From positions 113,354 to 177,353 of the forward strand of contig NZ_JAESVA010000009.1 in the NCBI RefSeq assembly GCF_020621385.1: a DNA stretch of 64,000 nt. The letters run 5' to 3'. Numbering within the stretch: the stretch's first letter is position 1; each line of letters begins with the position of its first letter. Source of the DNA: Acidisoma cellulosilyticum. Lineage in GTDB: Bacteria; Pseudomonadota; Alphaproteobacteria; Acetobacterales; Acetobacteraceae. The translations under genes and the position numbers were made by a program. This document shows, one piece after another, positions 1 through 9,098 of this stretch. The notes under the pieces were generated by a model that saw only the letters and a list, made by a program, of their open reading frames with translations, was not told the origin of the DNA and did no database searches.

Positions 1-1
1 G

Positions 2-499
2 CAGGGTGGCCCGCTGATGCATGTCATCGCGGCCAAGGCGGTCGCCTTCGGCGAGGCGCTGCGCCCCGAATTCCGCACCTATGCCAAAGCCGTCGCCGAG
101 AATGCGAAGGTTCTGGCCGCGACCCTGGTGGAGCGCGGCTTCGACATCGTCACCGGCGGCACCGACACGCATCTGCTGCTGGTCGATCTGCGGCCGAAGC
201 GTGTGACCGGCAAGGTGGGCGAAGCCAGCCTGGAACGCGCCCATATGACCGCCAACAAGAACGCCATCCCCTTCGACCCAGAGAAGCCGGCCATCACCTC
301 CGGCATCCGTCTGGGCACGCCCGCCGCGACCACGCGCGGCTTCGGTCCGGAGGAATTCCGCCAGGTCGGTGAGATGATCGACGAGGTTCTGACGGGTCTT
401 GCCGGGTCGAACGAGGAAGGCGGCAATGCGCTGATCGAGCAGGAAGTGGGTAAGCGGGTCCAGGCCCTCTGCGCGCGCTTCCCGATCTACCCGAACTAA
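2..499 (+). CDS. glyA: Serine hydroxymethyltransferase, C-terminal part
   Basis: PLP-dependent interconversion of serine and glycine that charges tetrahydrofolate with one-carbon units in the cytoplasm. The frame is open from the left edge, so the start and most of the catalytic domain lie outside the window. The visible part opens with [15 protein letters not shown], the segment that follows the PLP lysine in SHMT, and ends with the family C-terminal domain ([16 protein letters not shown]). It stops 13 bp before nrdR, the usual alphaproteobacterial glyA-nrdR order. Identity is secure; only about 165 residues are visible. Confidence 0.95.
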   Translation, partial: QGGPLMHVIAAKAVAFGEALRPEFRTYAKAVAENAKVLAATLVERGFDIVTGGTDTHLLLVDLRPKRVTGKVGEASLERAHMTANKNAIPFDPEKPAITSGIRLGTPAATTRGFGPEEFRQVGEMIDEVLTGLAGSNEEGGNALIEQEVGKRVQALCARFPIYPN

Positions 500-512
500 G
501 GGCCCTGCCTGA

Positions 513-989
513 ATGCGCTGCCCCTTCTGTGGTCATGACGATGCGCAGGTGAAGGACAGCCGTCCCAGCGAAGATGGGACGGCGATCCGCCGGCGCCGGT
601 TCTGCGGCGCCTGCAGCCAGCGCTTCACGACCATCGAACGGGTGCAGTTGCGCGAGCTGGTCGTCGTCAAATCCGACCAGCGCCGTGTGCCCTTCGACCG
701 CGACAAGCTCTCCCGCTCCATCCGCATCGCGCTGCGCAAGCGTCCGGTGCAGGAGGAGCGGATCGAGCGCATCGTCAACAGCATCGTCCGCAAGCTCGAG
801 TCGAGCGGCGAGAGCGATGTGCCCAGCAAGCAGATCGGCGAGCTGGTGATGGATACCTTGAAGGAAGTGGACGACGTCGCCTATGTCCGCTTCGCAAGCG
901 TTTATCGTGATTTCCGCGAGGCCCGCGATTTCGAGCAGTTCCTGGGGCAGCTCGGGGACAAGCTGGAGCCCGAGCCCGAGACCGGTTAG
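513..989 (+). CDS. nrdR: Transcriptional repressor NrdR
   Basis: Zinc-finger/ATP-cone repressor of ribonucleotide reductase genes that senses ATP/dATP. The 158 residues have the usual length. The zinc ribbon is intact (Cys3, Cys6, Cys31, Cys34, in MRCPFCG and FCGAC), followed by the RRRRFC basic patch and an ATP-cone from about residue 49 to 139 ([17 protein letters not shown]). It sits between glyA and the riboflavin operon. In many proteobacteria ribD follows nrdR directly; here ribE follows after 32 bp. Strong call from motifs and context. Confidence 0.97.
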   Translation: MRCPFCGHDDAQVKDSRPSEDGTAIRRRRFCGACSQRFTTIERVQLRELVVVKSDQRRVPFDRDKLSRSIRIALRKRPVQEERIERIVNSIVRKLESSGESDVPSKQIGELVMDTLKEVDDVAYVRFASVYRDFREARDFEQFLGQLGDKLEPEPETG

Positions 990-1021
990 CGGGCCAGACT
1001 GGCGGGCGAAAGAGGCAAAAG

Positions 1022-1639
1022 ATGTTCACAGGTATCATTTCCGGTGTCGGCAAAGTCGCCGAGGTCCAGCCGATCGGTGACGGCGCGGATATGCGGCTGC
1101 GCATCGCGGTGCCGCAGGACAAGGCCGAATGGACGGGGATGCCGGGCGTTATCCTCGGCGCGTCGATCGCCTGTTCCGGCTGCTGCCTGACGGTCGTCGA
1201 GATGGACGGCACCTCCTTCTCCGTCGAAGTTTCGGCCGAAAGCCTGTCCAAGACGACGCTCGGCGGCTGGCAAGTCGGCCGTGGCATCAATCTGGAACGC
1301 GCGCTGAAACTCGGTGACGAACTGGGCGGCCATATCGTCTCCGGCCATGTCGACGGCTTGGGCGAGGTGATTGCCGCCACCGTCGAGAACGGCTCCACGC
1401 GCTGGAGCTTCCGGGTGCCGGCCGCCCTGTCGCGCTTCATCGCGTCGAAGGGCAGCATTGCCATCGACGGTGTCTCCTTGACGGTGAACGAGGTGAAGGG
1501 TGATGTGTTCGGCGTGAACATCATCCCCCATACCGCCGAGGAAACGACCTTCGGGACGCTGGCTGTCGGTGATGCTGTCAATCTGGAGATCGACATGCTG
1601 GCGCGGTATGTCGCGCGGCTGACGGAGCGCGACCTGTGA
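1022..1639 (+). CDS. ribE: Riboflavin synthase alpha chain
   Basis: Catalyses dismutation of 6,7-dimethyl-8-ribityllumazine to riboflavin. At 205 aa it has the normal length and the expected two lumazine-binding repeats: the N-terminal signature MFTGII, a SGHVDG-type motif around residues 100-110 marking the second repeat, and GVSLTVNEV. The start is preceded by a purine-rich stretch (GAAAGAGGC). Its stop TGA overlaps the GTG start of the next gene (GTGA), indicating translational coupling inside the rib operon. Confidence 0.96.
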   Translation: MFTGIISGVGKVAEVQPIGDGADMRLRIAVPQDKAEWTGMPGVILGASIACSGCCLTVVEMDGTSFSVEVSAESLSKTTLGGWQVGRGINLERALKLGDELGGHIVSGHVDGLGEVIAATVENGSTRWSFRVPAALSRFIASKGSIAIDGVSLTVNEVKGDVFGVNIIPHTAEETTFGTLAVGDAVNLEIDMLARYVARLTERDL

Positions 1640-2790
1640 CGATGATGAAAACCCAGTCTCTCCACGAGTATATCTCGCCGACATCCGAGATCATCGAGGA
1701 GGCCCGTGCCGGGCGCATTTTCATTCTCGTGGATGACGAGGATCGCGAGAATGAGGGCGATCTGGTCATTCCCGCGCAATTCGCGACGACCGAGGCGATC
1801 AATTTCATGGCGCGCCATGCGCGCGGGCTGATCTGCCTGGCCATGACCCAGACGCGGGTGCATCAGCTCGGGTTGCAGCTGATGAGCGCCCATAACCGGT
1901 CCCGCCATGCGTCGGCCTTCACGATCTCGATCGAGGCGCGGCACGGGATCAGCACCGGCATTTCCGCGGCCGACCGCGCGCGTACGGTCGCGGTCGCCAT
2001 CAATTCCGAGAATCCGCGCGAGGAAATCGCGACGCCGGGTCATATTTTCCCGCTCTCCGCCCGCGACGGCGGGTCATTGGTGCGGGCCGGGCATACGGAA
2101 GCGGCGGTCGATATTTCCCGTCTCGCCGGCCTCAACCCGTCGGGCGTCATCTGCGAGGTGATGAACGAAGACGGCACCATGGCGCGGCTGCCGGAACTCG
2201 TCGCTTTCGCGCAGCGCCATAATATCAAGCTCGGCACGATCGCCGATCTCATCCAATATCGCCGCCGCACGGAAAAGCTGGTCACGCGGTCCTACGAGAC
2301 CTGGACCGGCGATCTGGAGGGTGGCGACTGGGCGGTGAAGGTCTTCGAAGACCGCCTGACCGGCGCCGAGCATCTGGCGATGGTCAAGGGCGATCTGACG
2401 GCGCCCGGTCCGTCCTTGGTTCGTGTCCATAGCGTCGATCCGGTGACGGATCTGCTGGGCACGGGCCATCACGCACTCGCCGCCTCCAGCCGGACCATTG
2501 CCGAAGCGGGGCGGGGCGTCATCGTTCTGCTGCGGGACAACCAGCCGGGCGCCATCGCCCGCAAGCTCGGTCTCAGCGTCGCTGAGCGGGCCGAGGATCA
2601 TGTGCTCCGCCAATACGGCATCGGCGCGCAGATCCTGATCGATCTTGGTGTTAAGGATATGATTTTGTTGACTAACCACCCGCGCAGCCTGATTGCGTTG
2701 GAAGGCTTCGGCCTCAATATCGTCGATCAGCAGCCCTTCGATGAACATGGGCAGGCGGCGTCTGTCTCTGGCGAAGGAACGGCGCAATGA
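1636..2790 (+). CDS. ribB: 3,4-dihydroxy-2-butanone 4-phosphate synthase with inactive GTP cyclohydrolase II-like domain (RibBX type)
   Basis: The N-terminal domain (residues ~10-210) is a full RibB, converting ribulose 5-phosphate to the C4 precursor of lumazine: acidic loop [36 protein letters not shown] and [10 protein letters not shown] are all present. The C-terminal domain (~220-375) has the GTP cyclohydrolase II fold landmarks ([24 protein letters not shown]) but not the zinc site: the ECxTGD segment reads VDPVTD and the SxRCDCG motif is gone. This matches the RibBX hybrids known from other proteobacteria, in which only the RibB half is enzymatically active. The GTG start overlaps the ribE stop; an in-frame ATG lies 6 nt inside. 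Confidence 0.93.
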   Translation: MTMMKTQSLHEYISPTSEIIEEARAGRIFILVDDEDRENEGDLVIPAQFATTEAINFMARHARGLICLAMTQTRVHQLGLQLMSAHNRSRHASAFTISIEARHGISTGISAADRARTVAVAINSENPREEIATPGHIFPLSARDGGSLVRAGHTEAAVDISRLAGLNPSGVICEVMNEDGTMARLPELVAFAQRHNIKLGTIADLIQYRRRTEKLVTRSYETWTGDLEGGDWAVKVFEDRLTGAEHLAMVKGDLTAPGPSLVRVHSVDPVTDLLGTGHHALAASSRTIAEAGRGVIVLLRDNQPGAIARKLGLSVAERAEDHVLRQYGIGAQILIDLGVKDMILLTNHPRSLIALEGFGLNIVDQQPFDEHGQAASVSGEGTAQ

Positions 2791-3263
2791 GTACCGCTGA
2801 CGCTGTCCTGGGCGATATCCCGGCGCTGGAAGGCACGCTGCCCTCCGTCCTCATCATTACGGCGCCCTATTACAAGGCGGTCGTAAACGGCATGGCTGAC
2901 GGCGCCCGCGCCGTGCTGGACCGGATCGAGGCGGAGCATGAGACCGTCGAGATTGCCGGCGCCTACGAATTGCCGCAGGCGCTGCGCATTGCCGCCGCCG
3001 CCGAGCGTTTCGACGCCTTTATCGTCATCGGCTGCGTCGTGAAGGGTGAGACCGACCATTACGACTTCATCTGCCGCGCGGCCATGGACGGCATCCTGAA
3101 GGTGGCGCTGGAGCATAAGCTTTGCCTCGGCACCGCCCTGCTGACCGTCGATACCCTGGCGCAGGCCGAGGCCCGCTCGGGCGCCGAGCATAACAAGGGC
3201 GCGGAAGCGGCGATCGCGATGCTGAAGCAGGTGGCACTCGTCCATCACCTGGGGCGCATCTGA
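2787..3263 (+). CDS. ribH: 6,7-dimethyl-8-ribityllumazine synthase
   Basis: Condenses the RibB product with the pyrimidine diamine to form lumazine, the substrate of RibE. The 158 aa have the usual size. Visible signatures are ITAPYYKAVVNGM, GAYELPQAL (the usual GAFEIP segment) and GETDHYDFIC with the catalytic-region histidine. The start overlaps the ribB stop (ATGA) and the stop overlaps the nusB start (TGATG), so ribB-ribH-nusB are coupled. Confidence 0.96.
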   Translation: MSTADAVLGDIPALEGTLPSVLIITAPYYKAVVNGMADGARAVLDRIEAEHETVEIAGAYELPQALRIAAAAERFDAFIVIGCVVKGETDHYDFICRAAMDGILKVALEHKLCLGTALLTVDTLAQAEARSGAEHNKGAEAAIAMLKQVALVHHLGRI

Positions 3264-3799
3264 TGACCGGTTCCAAGGGCGGCAAGCCGCAGGGGCGCCC
3301 GGCTCAGGGGCGCCCGCGCACGGGCGCACGCGTCGCCGCCGTGCAGGCGCTGTTCCAGAGCGAACAGGCCGAGGAAAACGCCGAGACCGTCATCGACCAG
3401 TTCACCCGCCATCGGCTGGGCAAGGCTGCTGGCACCGAGAGTTTCGAGGAAGGGCGCGTCCCGGACGCGCATCTGCCGCTGTTCAGCGCCATCGTGCGCG
3501 CGGCGGTGCTGGGGCAACCGCAGATTGATCAGCGGATATCGGAACACCTGCCGACCGACTGGCCTTTCGAGCGGCTGGACCCGGTGCTGCGCGCTTTGCT
3601 GCGGGCGGCGGCGGCGGAATTGTCCATGACCGACGGCCCGCCGGTTCGCGTCGTCATCAATGAATATCTCGATGTGGCGCATGGTTTCTTCCATGGCGAC
3701 GAGCCCAAGCTGGTGAACGGCCTGCTCGATACGCTCGGCCGCGAGGCCCGTCCGGGAGAATTCGCGGCCGCGGCGCCCGCGGATCTGCCCGCGCCCTAA
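3263..3799 (+). CDS. nusB: Transcription antitermination factor NusB
   Basis: Binds boxA RNA with NusE (S10) and supports rRNA antitermination. At 178 aa it is longer than the E. coli protein: a Gly/Arg/Lys-rich N-terminal extension of about 22 residues precedes the NusB core, which starts at ARVAAVQALFQSE. The core ends with VINEYLDVAHGFFHGDEPKLVNG, a typical NusB C-terminus (INEAVElAK/KFVNGvLd pattern). Placement after ribH is classical. Confidence 0.95.
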   Translation: MTGSKGGKPQGRPAQGRPRTGARVAAVQALFQSEQAEENAETVIDQFTRHRLGKAAGTESFEEGRVPDAHLPLFSAIVRAAVLGQPQIDQRISEHLPTDWPFERLDPVLRALLRAAAAELSMTDGPPVRVVINEYLDVAHGFFHGDEPKLVNGLLDTLGREARPGEFAAAAPADLPAP

Positions 3800-3810
3800 G
3801 GAGCCTGGTC

Positions 3811-4776
3811 TTGTCCCCGCCGGCAGAGGCTCTGCCGCCCGAATTCGACCTCATCGGCCGGCATTTCCGCGCGCTTGCGGGGCCGGCTGCGCTCAATCTG
3901 GAAGATGACGCGGCGGTGCTGGCGCCGCCGCCAGGGCGCGAGTTGGTGATGGCGGCCGATACGATGGTCGCCGGCGTGCATTACCTGCCGGATGATCCGG
4001 CCGACGGTGTCGCGCAGAAACTGCTGCGGGTGAACCTGTCGGATCTTGCGGCCATGGGGGCTGATCCGCTCGGCTATCTGCTGACCGTGTCGGCGCCGTC
4101 CGATACGCCGGACGCCTGGTTCGCGGGTTTCGCCGCCGGTCTCGGCCGGGATCAGGCCATCTATGGTTTGTCCCTGCTGGGGGGCGATACGACAAGCACG
4201 CCAGGGCCGGTGACGCTGTCGCTGACCATCATCGGCCATGTGGCGCCGGGCCAGGCTGTCCGTCGCCGTGGCGCCAAGCCGGGTGATGAGGTTTGGGTCA
4301 CGGGCACCATCGGTGACGGTGCGCTGGGCCTCGCCGTCTCGCTCGGCAAGCTCACCGATGCCACGGGTTTTCTTCGTCGGCGCTACTGTGTGCCTTCCCC
4401 GCGTCTGGGCCTGCCGCTGGCCGGGGCGGTTTCCGCCGCGATCGATGTTTCGGACGGGTTGTTGCAGGACCTGGGACATCTCTGCCGTTTGGCGGGATGC
4501 GGTGCGGAGGTCGAAGCCGAAGCGGTGCCGCTATCGCCGGCCGCGCGCGCGGCCGGGCCGGACTGGTTCGCCAATTGCCTCGGCGGCGGCGATGATTATG
4601 AATTGCTGCTGGCCGTGCCGCCCGGAAAAGGCGAGGCTTTGGCCGATGAATGCCGCCTCCGCGGCGTGCCGCTCACCCGGATCGGCAGATTCCTGGCCGG
4701 AGAGATGCAGGTGCGCGTGCTGGATGGGAAAGGCCGCCCGATGGCGATCGCCCATCACGGCTGGAGCCATTTCTAA
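3811..4776 (+). CDS. thiL: Thiamine-monophosphate kinase
   Basis: Phosphorylates thiamine monophosphate to thiamine diphosphate. Family motifs in order: EFDLIGRHF (N-terminus), LEDDAAVL (Mg/ATP binding), ADTMVAGVHYLPD, NLSDLAAMGADPLGYLL, LGGDTTST, AIDVSDGLLQDL and GGGDDYELLLAVP. Length 321 is normal. The start is TTG, chosen because AAGGAG lies just upstream at the nusB stop and no ATG fits the conserved N-terminus. Last gene of the rib-nusB-thiL operon. Confidence 0.95.
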   Translation: MSPPAEALPPEFDLIGRHFRALAGPAALNLEDDAAVLAPPPGRELVMAADTMVAGVHYLPDDPADGVAQKLLRVNLSDLAAMGADPLGYLLTVSAPSDTPDAWFAGFAAGLGRDQAIYGLSLLGGDTTSTPGPVTLSLTIIGHVAPGQAVRRRGAKPGDEVWVTGTIGDGALGLAVSLGKLTDATGFLRRRYCVPSPRLGLPLAGAVSAAIDVSDGLLQDLGHLCRLAGCGAEVEAEAVPLSPAARAAGPDWFANCLGGGDDYELLLAVPPGKGEALADECRLRGVPLTRIGRFLAGEMQVRVLDGKGRPMAIAHHGWSHF

Positions 4777-4778
4777 AA

Positions 4779-4807
4779 GGGCAGAAGGCTGAAGACGCCG
4801 TCTGCCC
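4779..4807. terminator. Hairpin between convergent thiL and bamE
   Basis: GGGCAGA (4779-4785) pairs with TCTGCCC (4801-4807), with a smaller GGC/GCC stem inside. It lies just after the thiL stop and before the end of bamE on the other strand. There is no strong U tract, so termination activity is an inference. Confidence 0.4.
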
Positions 4808-4817
4808 CTATCAAGCT

Positions 4818-5366
4818 TTAGAAGCTCGGGCCGCCGCCATTGACGCCGCCGCCGCCGGCGCTCGACCCGCCGGTCGAGCCGCCGCCGCCGTTGAAGCGAC
4901 CGATATTGCCGAAAAGCTGCTGCAGGACGGAGGCCGAGGCACCCGGTGTGGGTGTGGTGCCCGGTGCCATGCCGACGTTCTTGGAATCGGCCTTGTCATA
5001 GACATTGACCTTCTGCAGCACGCCGCTCTGGTCGAAATTCAGGACCACCACGCGCTGTTCCAGCACGCCCGGCAGCCGGCCGACGCGCGGGCGGGTGATC
5101 TGGCTGATATAGATCCAGGAATTGTCGTTGAAGGTCTCATGCGTCGTCGGCGAGCCGAGCAGCGCGGTCGCATCGGCCTGCGTCGTGGTGCCGGGCGTCA
5201 ACTGCTTCAGCGCGTCAGCGTCGATCGGGTCGCCGCGTGTGGTCGACTGAGCCTGGAAGAAACTGCAGCCCGCCAGCGGCAGGCCGATGACCAGACAGGC
5301 AACGGCAGCAGCGCGGCGAAAGCTCGTCTGGCGACGCGGCGAAGCAGTTTCGGACACTCGGCTCAT
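4818..5366 (-). CDS. bamE: Outer membrane assembly lipoprotein BamE (SmpA/OmlA)
   Basis: Small lipoprotein of the BAM complex that inserts beta-barrel proteins. The lipobox is LAGC with Cys34 as the lipidated residue, after an n-region of arginines and a short hydrophobic stretch. The BamE fold follows (LKQLTPGTTTQADATALLG, then SWIYIS and VVVLNFDQSGVLQKV). The last ~25 residues are a Gly/Ser-rich tail not needed for the fold. Divergent from yceD, the common alphaproteobacterial arrangement. Confidence 0.9.
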   Translation of the reverse strand: MSRVSETASPRRQTSFRRAAAVACLVIGLPLAGCSFFQAQSTTRGDPIDADALKQLTPGTTTQADATALLGSPTTHETFNDNSWIYISQITRPRVGRLPGVLEQRVVVLNFDQSGVLQKVNVYDKADSKNVGMAPGTTPTPGASASVLQQLFGNIGRFNGGGGSTGGSSAGGGGVNGGGPSF

Positions 5367-5591
5367 TCCTTCGTCTCATCTCCGCTCGGCATCGGGGGCA
5401 GGCATGAGGCCAGCGGCAGAAGCGCTGCGGAGACGAAACAGAGACCCCACATCGCAAGCGGGGTGGGTGTCATGCCCCTGATCCGCTGTCAACTCGTCCC
5501 GGAAGGGACTATCGTGATGTTAATCCCGAGCCTGGACCAGGATGGACACCAGGGCTGGCGGGTAAAGCCGATGGATGAAGACCCTCAGATC

Positions 5592-6101
5592 ATGACGCCC
5601 GAATTTTCCCGCCCTGTGCTCGCAGCACAGATCGGCCAGAACGAAACCCTCCGAACCATCGAGGCGACGCCTGACGAATGTGTCGCCCTCGCCAAGCGGC
5701 TGGGCCTGGTCGAACTCCTGTCCTTCAGCGCGACGATCCGCCTCAACCGCAAGCCGCGCGACGAATTCCTGGCCCATGGTGAGATCCGTGCTCGCGCCGT
5801 GCGGACCTGTGTGGTCTCGCTGGAAGACTTCACCGAGCCCACGGACAGCCTGTTCACGATTCGATTCGTGACCAAGGAAACGCCGCTGCAGGACGATGAA
5901 GATACGCCTGTCGCCTATGACGACGGCCCGGACGAGGTCCTGTACGAAGATGCGACCCTCGATCTGGGGGAGGCGATGGTGCAGGAATATGCCCTGTCGC
6001 TGGTGCCCTATCCGCGCAAGCCCGGCATCGTCTTCGAGGAGACAGTTGAAGAAGAAGGCAATGCTTTTGCCATTCTGAAGAAGCTCGCCCAGAAGCAGTA
6101 G
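5592..6101 (+). CDS. yceD: YceD/DUF177 family protein
   Basis: Small acidic protein linked in bacteria to 23S rRNA accumulation and ribosome biogenesis; normally encoded just before rpmF, as here. I chose the ATG giving MTPEFSRPV because that is where family similarity begins; in-frame ATGs at 5571, 5517 and 5472 are possible and none has a convincing ribosome site. Residues ~100-150 are strongly acidic (QDDEDTPVAYDDGPDEVLYED), then DLGEAMVQEYALSLVPYPRKPG, the conserved DUF177 C-terminal segment. The 208 bp to rpmF hold nothing I recognise. Confidence 0.88.
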   Translation: MTPEFSRPVLAAQIGQNETLRTIEATPDECVALAKRLGLVELLSFSATIRLNRKPRDEFLAHGEIRARAVRTCVVSLEDFTEPTDSLFTIRFVTKETPLQDDEDTPVAYDDGPDEVLYEDATLDLGEAMVQEYALSLVPYPRKPGIVFEETVEEEGNAFAILKKLAQKQ

Positions 6102-6309
6102 GGGCGGAATTCAGGCGTTGCGACCCCGAGTCGCTTGTCCTGCGCTCCACGGGGCGAGGCAGGCACATGAAAGGGTTGTGCAGTCCGTGTGCGGCCTGCG
6201 CTTGCCGCAAGGGGGGCAGTCTGCTAACTGGCCCGCCTCACGCCAATCTAAGTCAGTTTGACTTCGTCCGGTTGGGCGATGGTCTATTAACGAGAAAGGG
6301 GTTCCGGCG

Positions 6310-6513
6310 ATGGCCGTTCCCAAAAGAAAGACGTCGCCGTCCCGCCGCGGGATGCGCCGCAGCCATCAGGCTCTGACGGTTCCGAGCTTTGCCGAATGCG
6401 GCAATTGCGGCGAGCTGAAGCGCCCTCACCACGTTTGCAGCCACTGCGGTCATTATGACGGCCGTGAAGTTGTCGGCGCTGGCAAGGCGCTTAAAGGCAC
6501 GGTCCGGGCCTAA
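6310..6513 (+). CDS. rpmF: Large ribosomal subunit protein bL32
   Basis: 67-aa ribosomal protein with the diagnostic N-terminus [19 protein letters not shown]. The zinc ribbon is of the four-cysteine form: Cys30, Cys33, Cys43, Cys46 (CGNCG and CSHCG). Upstream is yceD and downstream plsX, the conserved yceD-rpmF-plsX-fabH order that links translation and lipid synthesis genes. Confidence 0.98.
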   Translation: MAVPKRKTSPSRRGMRRSHQALTVPSFAECGNCGELKRPHHVCSHCGHYDGREVVGAGKALKGTVRA

Positions 6514-6564
6514 CCGGACCCGCGCCGCATCGTGTCTTCCCTTCAAGGTATAACGGAAGCGGCC

Positions 6565-7674
6565 ATGGGCGAACCCAAGTCCGCGCAGTTTGCCTTGGCG
6601 ATTGATGCGATGGGCGGCGATGACGCGCCGGAGATGGTGGTCGCAGGGCTTGACCTTGCGGCCGAGCGCCATCCCGGCGGACGTTTCCTTCTCGTCGGCG
6701 ACGAAGCCAGGCTGACCACGCTGCTCGCGAAATATAAGCGGGCGCGCGCGGCCAGTACCGTTCGTCATGCGGCGGAAGTGGTCACCGGGGATATGAAGCC
6801 CACGGTGGCTTTGCGCATGCGCGACAGCTCGATGCGCCTCGCGATCGACGCGGTGGCGGGCGGGGAAGCGAGCGGTGTGGTTTCGGCCGGCAATACCGGC
6901 GCGCTGCTGGCGCTTGCCAAGATCGTCGTGAAGACCCTGCCGGGCATCGATCGTCCGGCTATGGCCGCGACCGTGCCTTCGGCGCGGGGCGATGTCGTCA
7001 TGCTCGATCTCGGCGCCAATGTCGTCTGCGACACCCGCAATCTGGTCGAATTCGCGGTGATGGGTGAGATGTTCGCCCGCACCGTCCTCGGCATTCCCGA
7101 ACCGCGCATCGGCCTGCTCAATGTCGGCTCGGAAGAGCTGAAGGGTGACGAGCGGCTGCGCCGGGCAGCGGATGTGCTGCGCAGCAGCCATATCGGCAGC
7201 CGCTTCCATGGTTTCGTCGAAGGCCATGACATTGCCGCCGGCACGACGGACGTGATCGTGACCGATGGTTTCACCGGCAATGTGGCGCTGAAGACGGGCG
7301 AAGGCGCGCTCAAGCTCATGGGCGGGTTGCTGCGTCAGGTCTTCACCAGCAGTCTTTCTGCCAAGATCGCCTATCTGTTCGCCCGCACCGGTCTTGATCG
7401 GCTACGCGAATGGCTGGACCCGCGGCGCTATAACGGCGCTGTCATGGTCGGCTTGAACGGCGTCGTGGTGAAATCCCATGGCGGCACGGATGCGCTGGGC
7501 TTCGCCCATGCCGTCGATGTCGCGATGAACATGGTCGAGCACGGTTTCACGGCGGGGATCGCCGACGGTCTGCGCAAGCTTGCCGAACAGGAAAAGCTGG
7601 CGGAGACGGAGGCGGCTTTGTCCGCTGACGTCCTGGCGCCCTCCGAAGAACCGCCCTTGGCTGAGGCAAAGTAG
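6565..7674 (+). CDS. plsX: Phosphate acyltransferase PlsX
   Basis: Makes acyl-phosphate from acyl-ACP for phosphatidic acid synthesis; peripheral membrane enzyme. Signatures: LAIDAMGGDDAPEMVVAG near the N-terminus, SAGNTGALLALA, DLGANVVCD and VVTDGFTGNVALKTGEG (VIVTDGFTGN). The ATG at 6565 has GGAAG about 8 nt upstream; an upstream GTG at 6532 in the same frame lacks a ribosome site. 369 aa is slightly long because of a charged C-terminal tail. Confidence 0.95.
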   Translation: MGEPKSAQFALAIDAMGGDDAPEMVVAGLDLAAERHPGGRFLLVGDEARLTTLLAKYKRARAASTVRHAAEVVTGDMKPTVALRMRDSSMRLAIDAVAGGEASGVVSAGNTGALLALAKIVVKTLPGIDRPAMAATVPSARGDVVMLDLGANVVCDTRNLVEFAVMGEMFARTVLGIPEPRIGLLNVGSEELKGDERLRRAADVLRSSHIGSRFHGFVEGHDIAAGTTDVIVTDGFTGNVALKTGEGALKLMGGLLRQVFTSSLSAKIAYLFARTGLDRLREWLDPRRYNGAVMVGLNGVVVKSHGGTDALGFAHAVDVAMNMVEHGFTAGIADGLRKLAEQEKLAETEAALSADVLAPSEEPPLAEAK

Positions 7675-7680
7675 AGAATC

Positions 7681-8667
7681 GTGACAGCGCGCATCCGTTC
7701 CGTATTGGCGGGCGCGGGCGGCTTTCTGCCGGGCCGCGTCGTGACGAATGATGAGATGGCGGCACTCGTCGACACCTCCGACGCCTGGATCCGCGAACGC
7801 ACGGGCATCCACCAGCGCTATCGCGCCGAAGGCGCCGAGACCACGACCTCCATGGCCGTCGCGGCCGCCCGCCGCGCGCTGGACACGGCAGGGGCGACGC
7901 CGGATGACGTGGACCTTATCATCGTCGGCACCAGCACGCCCGATCAGGCATTCCCCTCCGTCGCCGTGCGCGTTCAGGCGGCGCTCGGCATCCAGACCGG
8001 TTTCGGTTTCGATGTCTCGGCCGCCTGCGCGGGCTTCGTCTATGCACTGTCGGTCGCGGATGAGCTGATCCGGGCCGGCCGGGCGCGTGGCGCCTTGGTG
8101 ATCGGTGCGGAGGTCTTCTCCCGCATCCTCGATTATACCGACCGTGGCACCTGTGTGCTGTTCGGTGACGGTGCCGGCGCGGTCTTTCTGCGCGCCGAGG
8201 CGGGCGAGGGCGAGCAGGGCATTCTGTCGACCCATCTGCATGCGCAAGGCGCGCTTGGTGACATCCTGTACGTGGATGGCGCCATCGGTGTCGCCGATAG
8301 CGCGGGCCAGCCGTTGCCCGGCAAGCTGCGCATGAACGGGCGCGAGGTTTTCCGCCATGCCGTGCAGCGCTTGTCGGAAAGCGTGGAGGAAGCGCTGGCC
8401 GCGAATAATCTGGAGCGCGGCGCGGTCGATTGGCTGGTACCCCATCAGGCCAATATTCGAATTATCGAGGGCATGGGCCGCAAGCTTGGTCTGGCACCGG
8501 AGCGGGTCGTCATCACCGTCGACCGGCATGCCAATACCTCGGCCGCCTCCATTCCGCTGGCGCTGGCCGAAGCCCTGGGCGACGGCCGTATTCAGCCCGG
8601 CCAGCTGGTGCTGATGGAAGCGCTCGGTGGCGGTCTGGTCTGGGGTTCCGCGCTCGTCCGCATCTAA
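7681..8667 (+). CDS. fabH: 3-oxoacyl-ACP synthase III (KAS III)
   Basis: Starts fatty acid elongation by condensing acetyl-CoA with malonyl-ACP. The Cys-His-Asn triad is complete: Cys116 (SAACAGF), His255 (VPHQAN) and Asn285 (HANTSAAS). Length 328. The start is GTG six bases after the plsX stop; plsX-fabH are co-transcribed in most proteobacteria. The C-terminal GGGLVWGSALVR is typical. Confidence 0.97.
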   Translation: MTARIRSVLAGAGGFLPGRVVTNDEMAALVDTSDAWIRERTGIHQRYRAEGAETTTSMAVAAARRALDTAGATPDDVDLIIVGTSTPDQAFPSVAVRVQAALGIQTGFGFDVSAACAGFVYALSVADELIRAGRARGALVIGAEVFSRILDYTDRGTCVLFGDGAGAVFLRAEAGEGEQGILSTHLHAQGALGDILYVDGAIGVADSAGQPLPGKLRMNGREVFRHAVQRLSESVEEALAANNLERGAVDWLVPHQANIRIIEGMGRKLGLAPERVVITVDRHANTSAASIPLALAEALGDGRIQPGQLVLMEALGGGLVWGSALVRI

Positions 8668-8749
8668 GCTGCATGCTTAGTCGCTTCCCGCCTTCTCTTC
8701 GCCACGGATAAAACATCCGCGTGCCAAAGCCTTGATGGTGAAGGATTCG

Positions 8750-8777
8750 TTGACTCAGCGGCTGGCAATGCTACCGT
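8750..8777 (+). promoter_or_regulatory. Candidate sigma-70 promoter of ihfA-merR
   Basis: TTGACT (8750-8755), a 16-nt spacer, then TACCGT (8772-8777) lie in the 116-bp fabH-ihfA gap. A start point about 7 nt after the -10 would fall on the A of the ihfA ATG (8784). Read by eye only. Confidence 0.35.
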
Positions 8778-8783
8778 TACAGC

Positions 8784-9098
8784 ATGAGTACAGTGACGCG
8801 CGCCCAGCTGGCCGAGACGATCTACGCACAGGTTGGCCTGTCGCGTAACGAGTCGGCTGACCTGTTGGAAGCCGTCCTGGAACGAATTTCGACGGCGCTT
8901 GAAGCTGGTGAATCTGTTAAAATCAGTGGCTTCGGGACCTTTTCTGTCAGACAGAAGGGCCGCCGTATCGGTCGCAACCCGAAGACCGGGGTCGAGGTTC
9001 CGATCCTGCCGCGGCGGGTTTTGGTGTTCCGGCCGAGCCAGGTGCTGAAAGGCACCGTCAATGGTGAGGTCGTTGAGGATGACGGTGCAGATTCATGA
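8784..9098 (+). CDS. ihfA: Integration host factor subunit alpha
   Basis: DNA-bending HU/IHF family protein, partner of IhfB. 104 aa with the family core [14 protein letters not shown], the GRNPKTG beta-arm with the intercalating proline, and [10 protein letters not shown]. The C-terminal tail is acidic. There is no clear Shine-Dalgarno in front of the ATG. The stop overlaps the start of the following MerR gene (ATGA), the usual ihfA-merR pair of Alphaproteobacteria. Confidence 0.95.
   Translation: MSTVTRAQLAETIYAQVGLSRNESADLLEAVLERISTALEAGESVKISGFGTFSVRQKGRRIGRNPKTGVEVPILPRRVLVFRPSQVLKGTVNGEVVEDDGADS

Noticed and set aside
990..1021. FMN riboswitch before ribE
   Set aside because: Only 32 bp lie between nrdR and ribE, too short for the structure.
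4650..5591. A long open frame in front of yceD, running antisense through bamE
   Set aside because: It is the same frame as yceD, but the upstream part is antisense to a well-supported lipoprotein gene, has Ala/Arg-rich shadow composition, and no conserved start.
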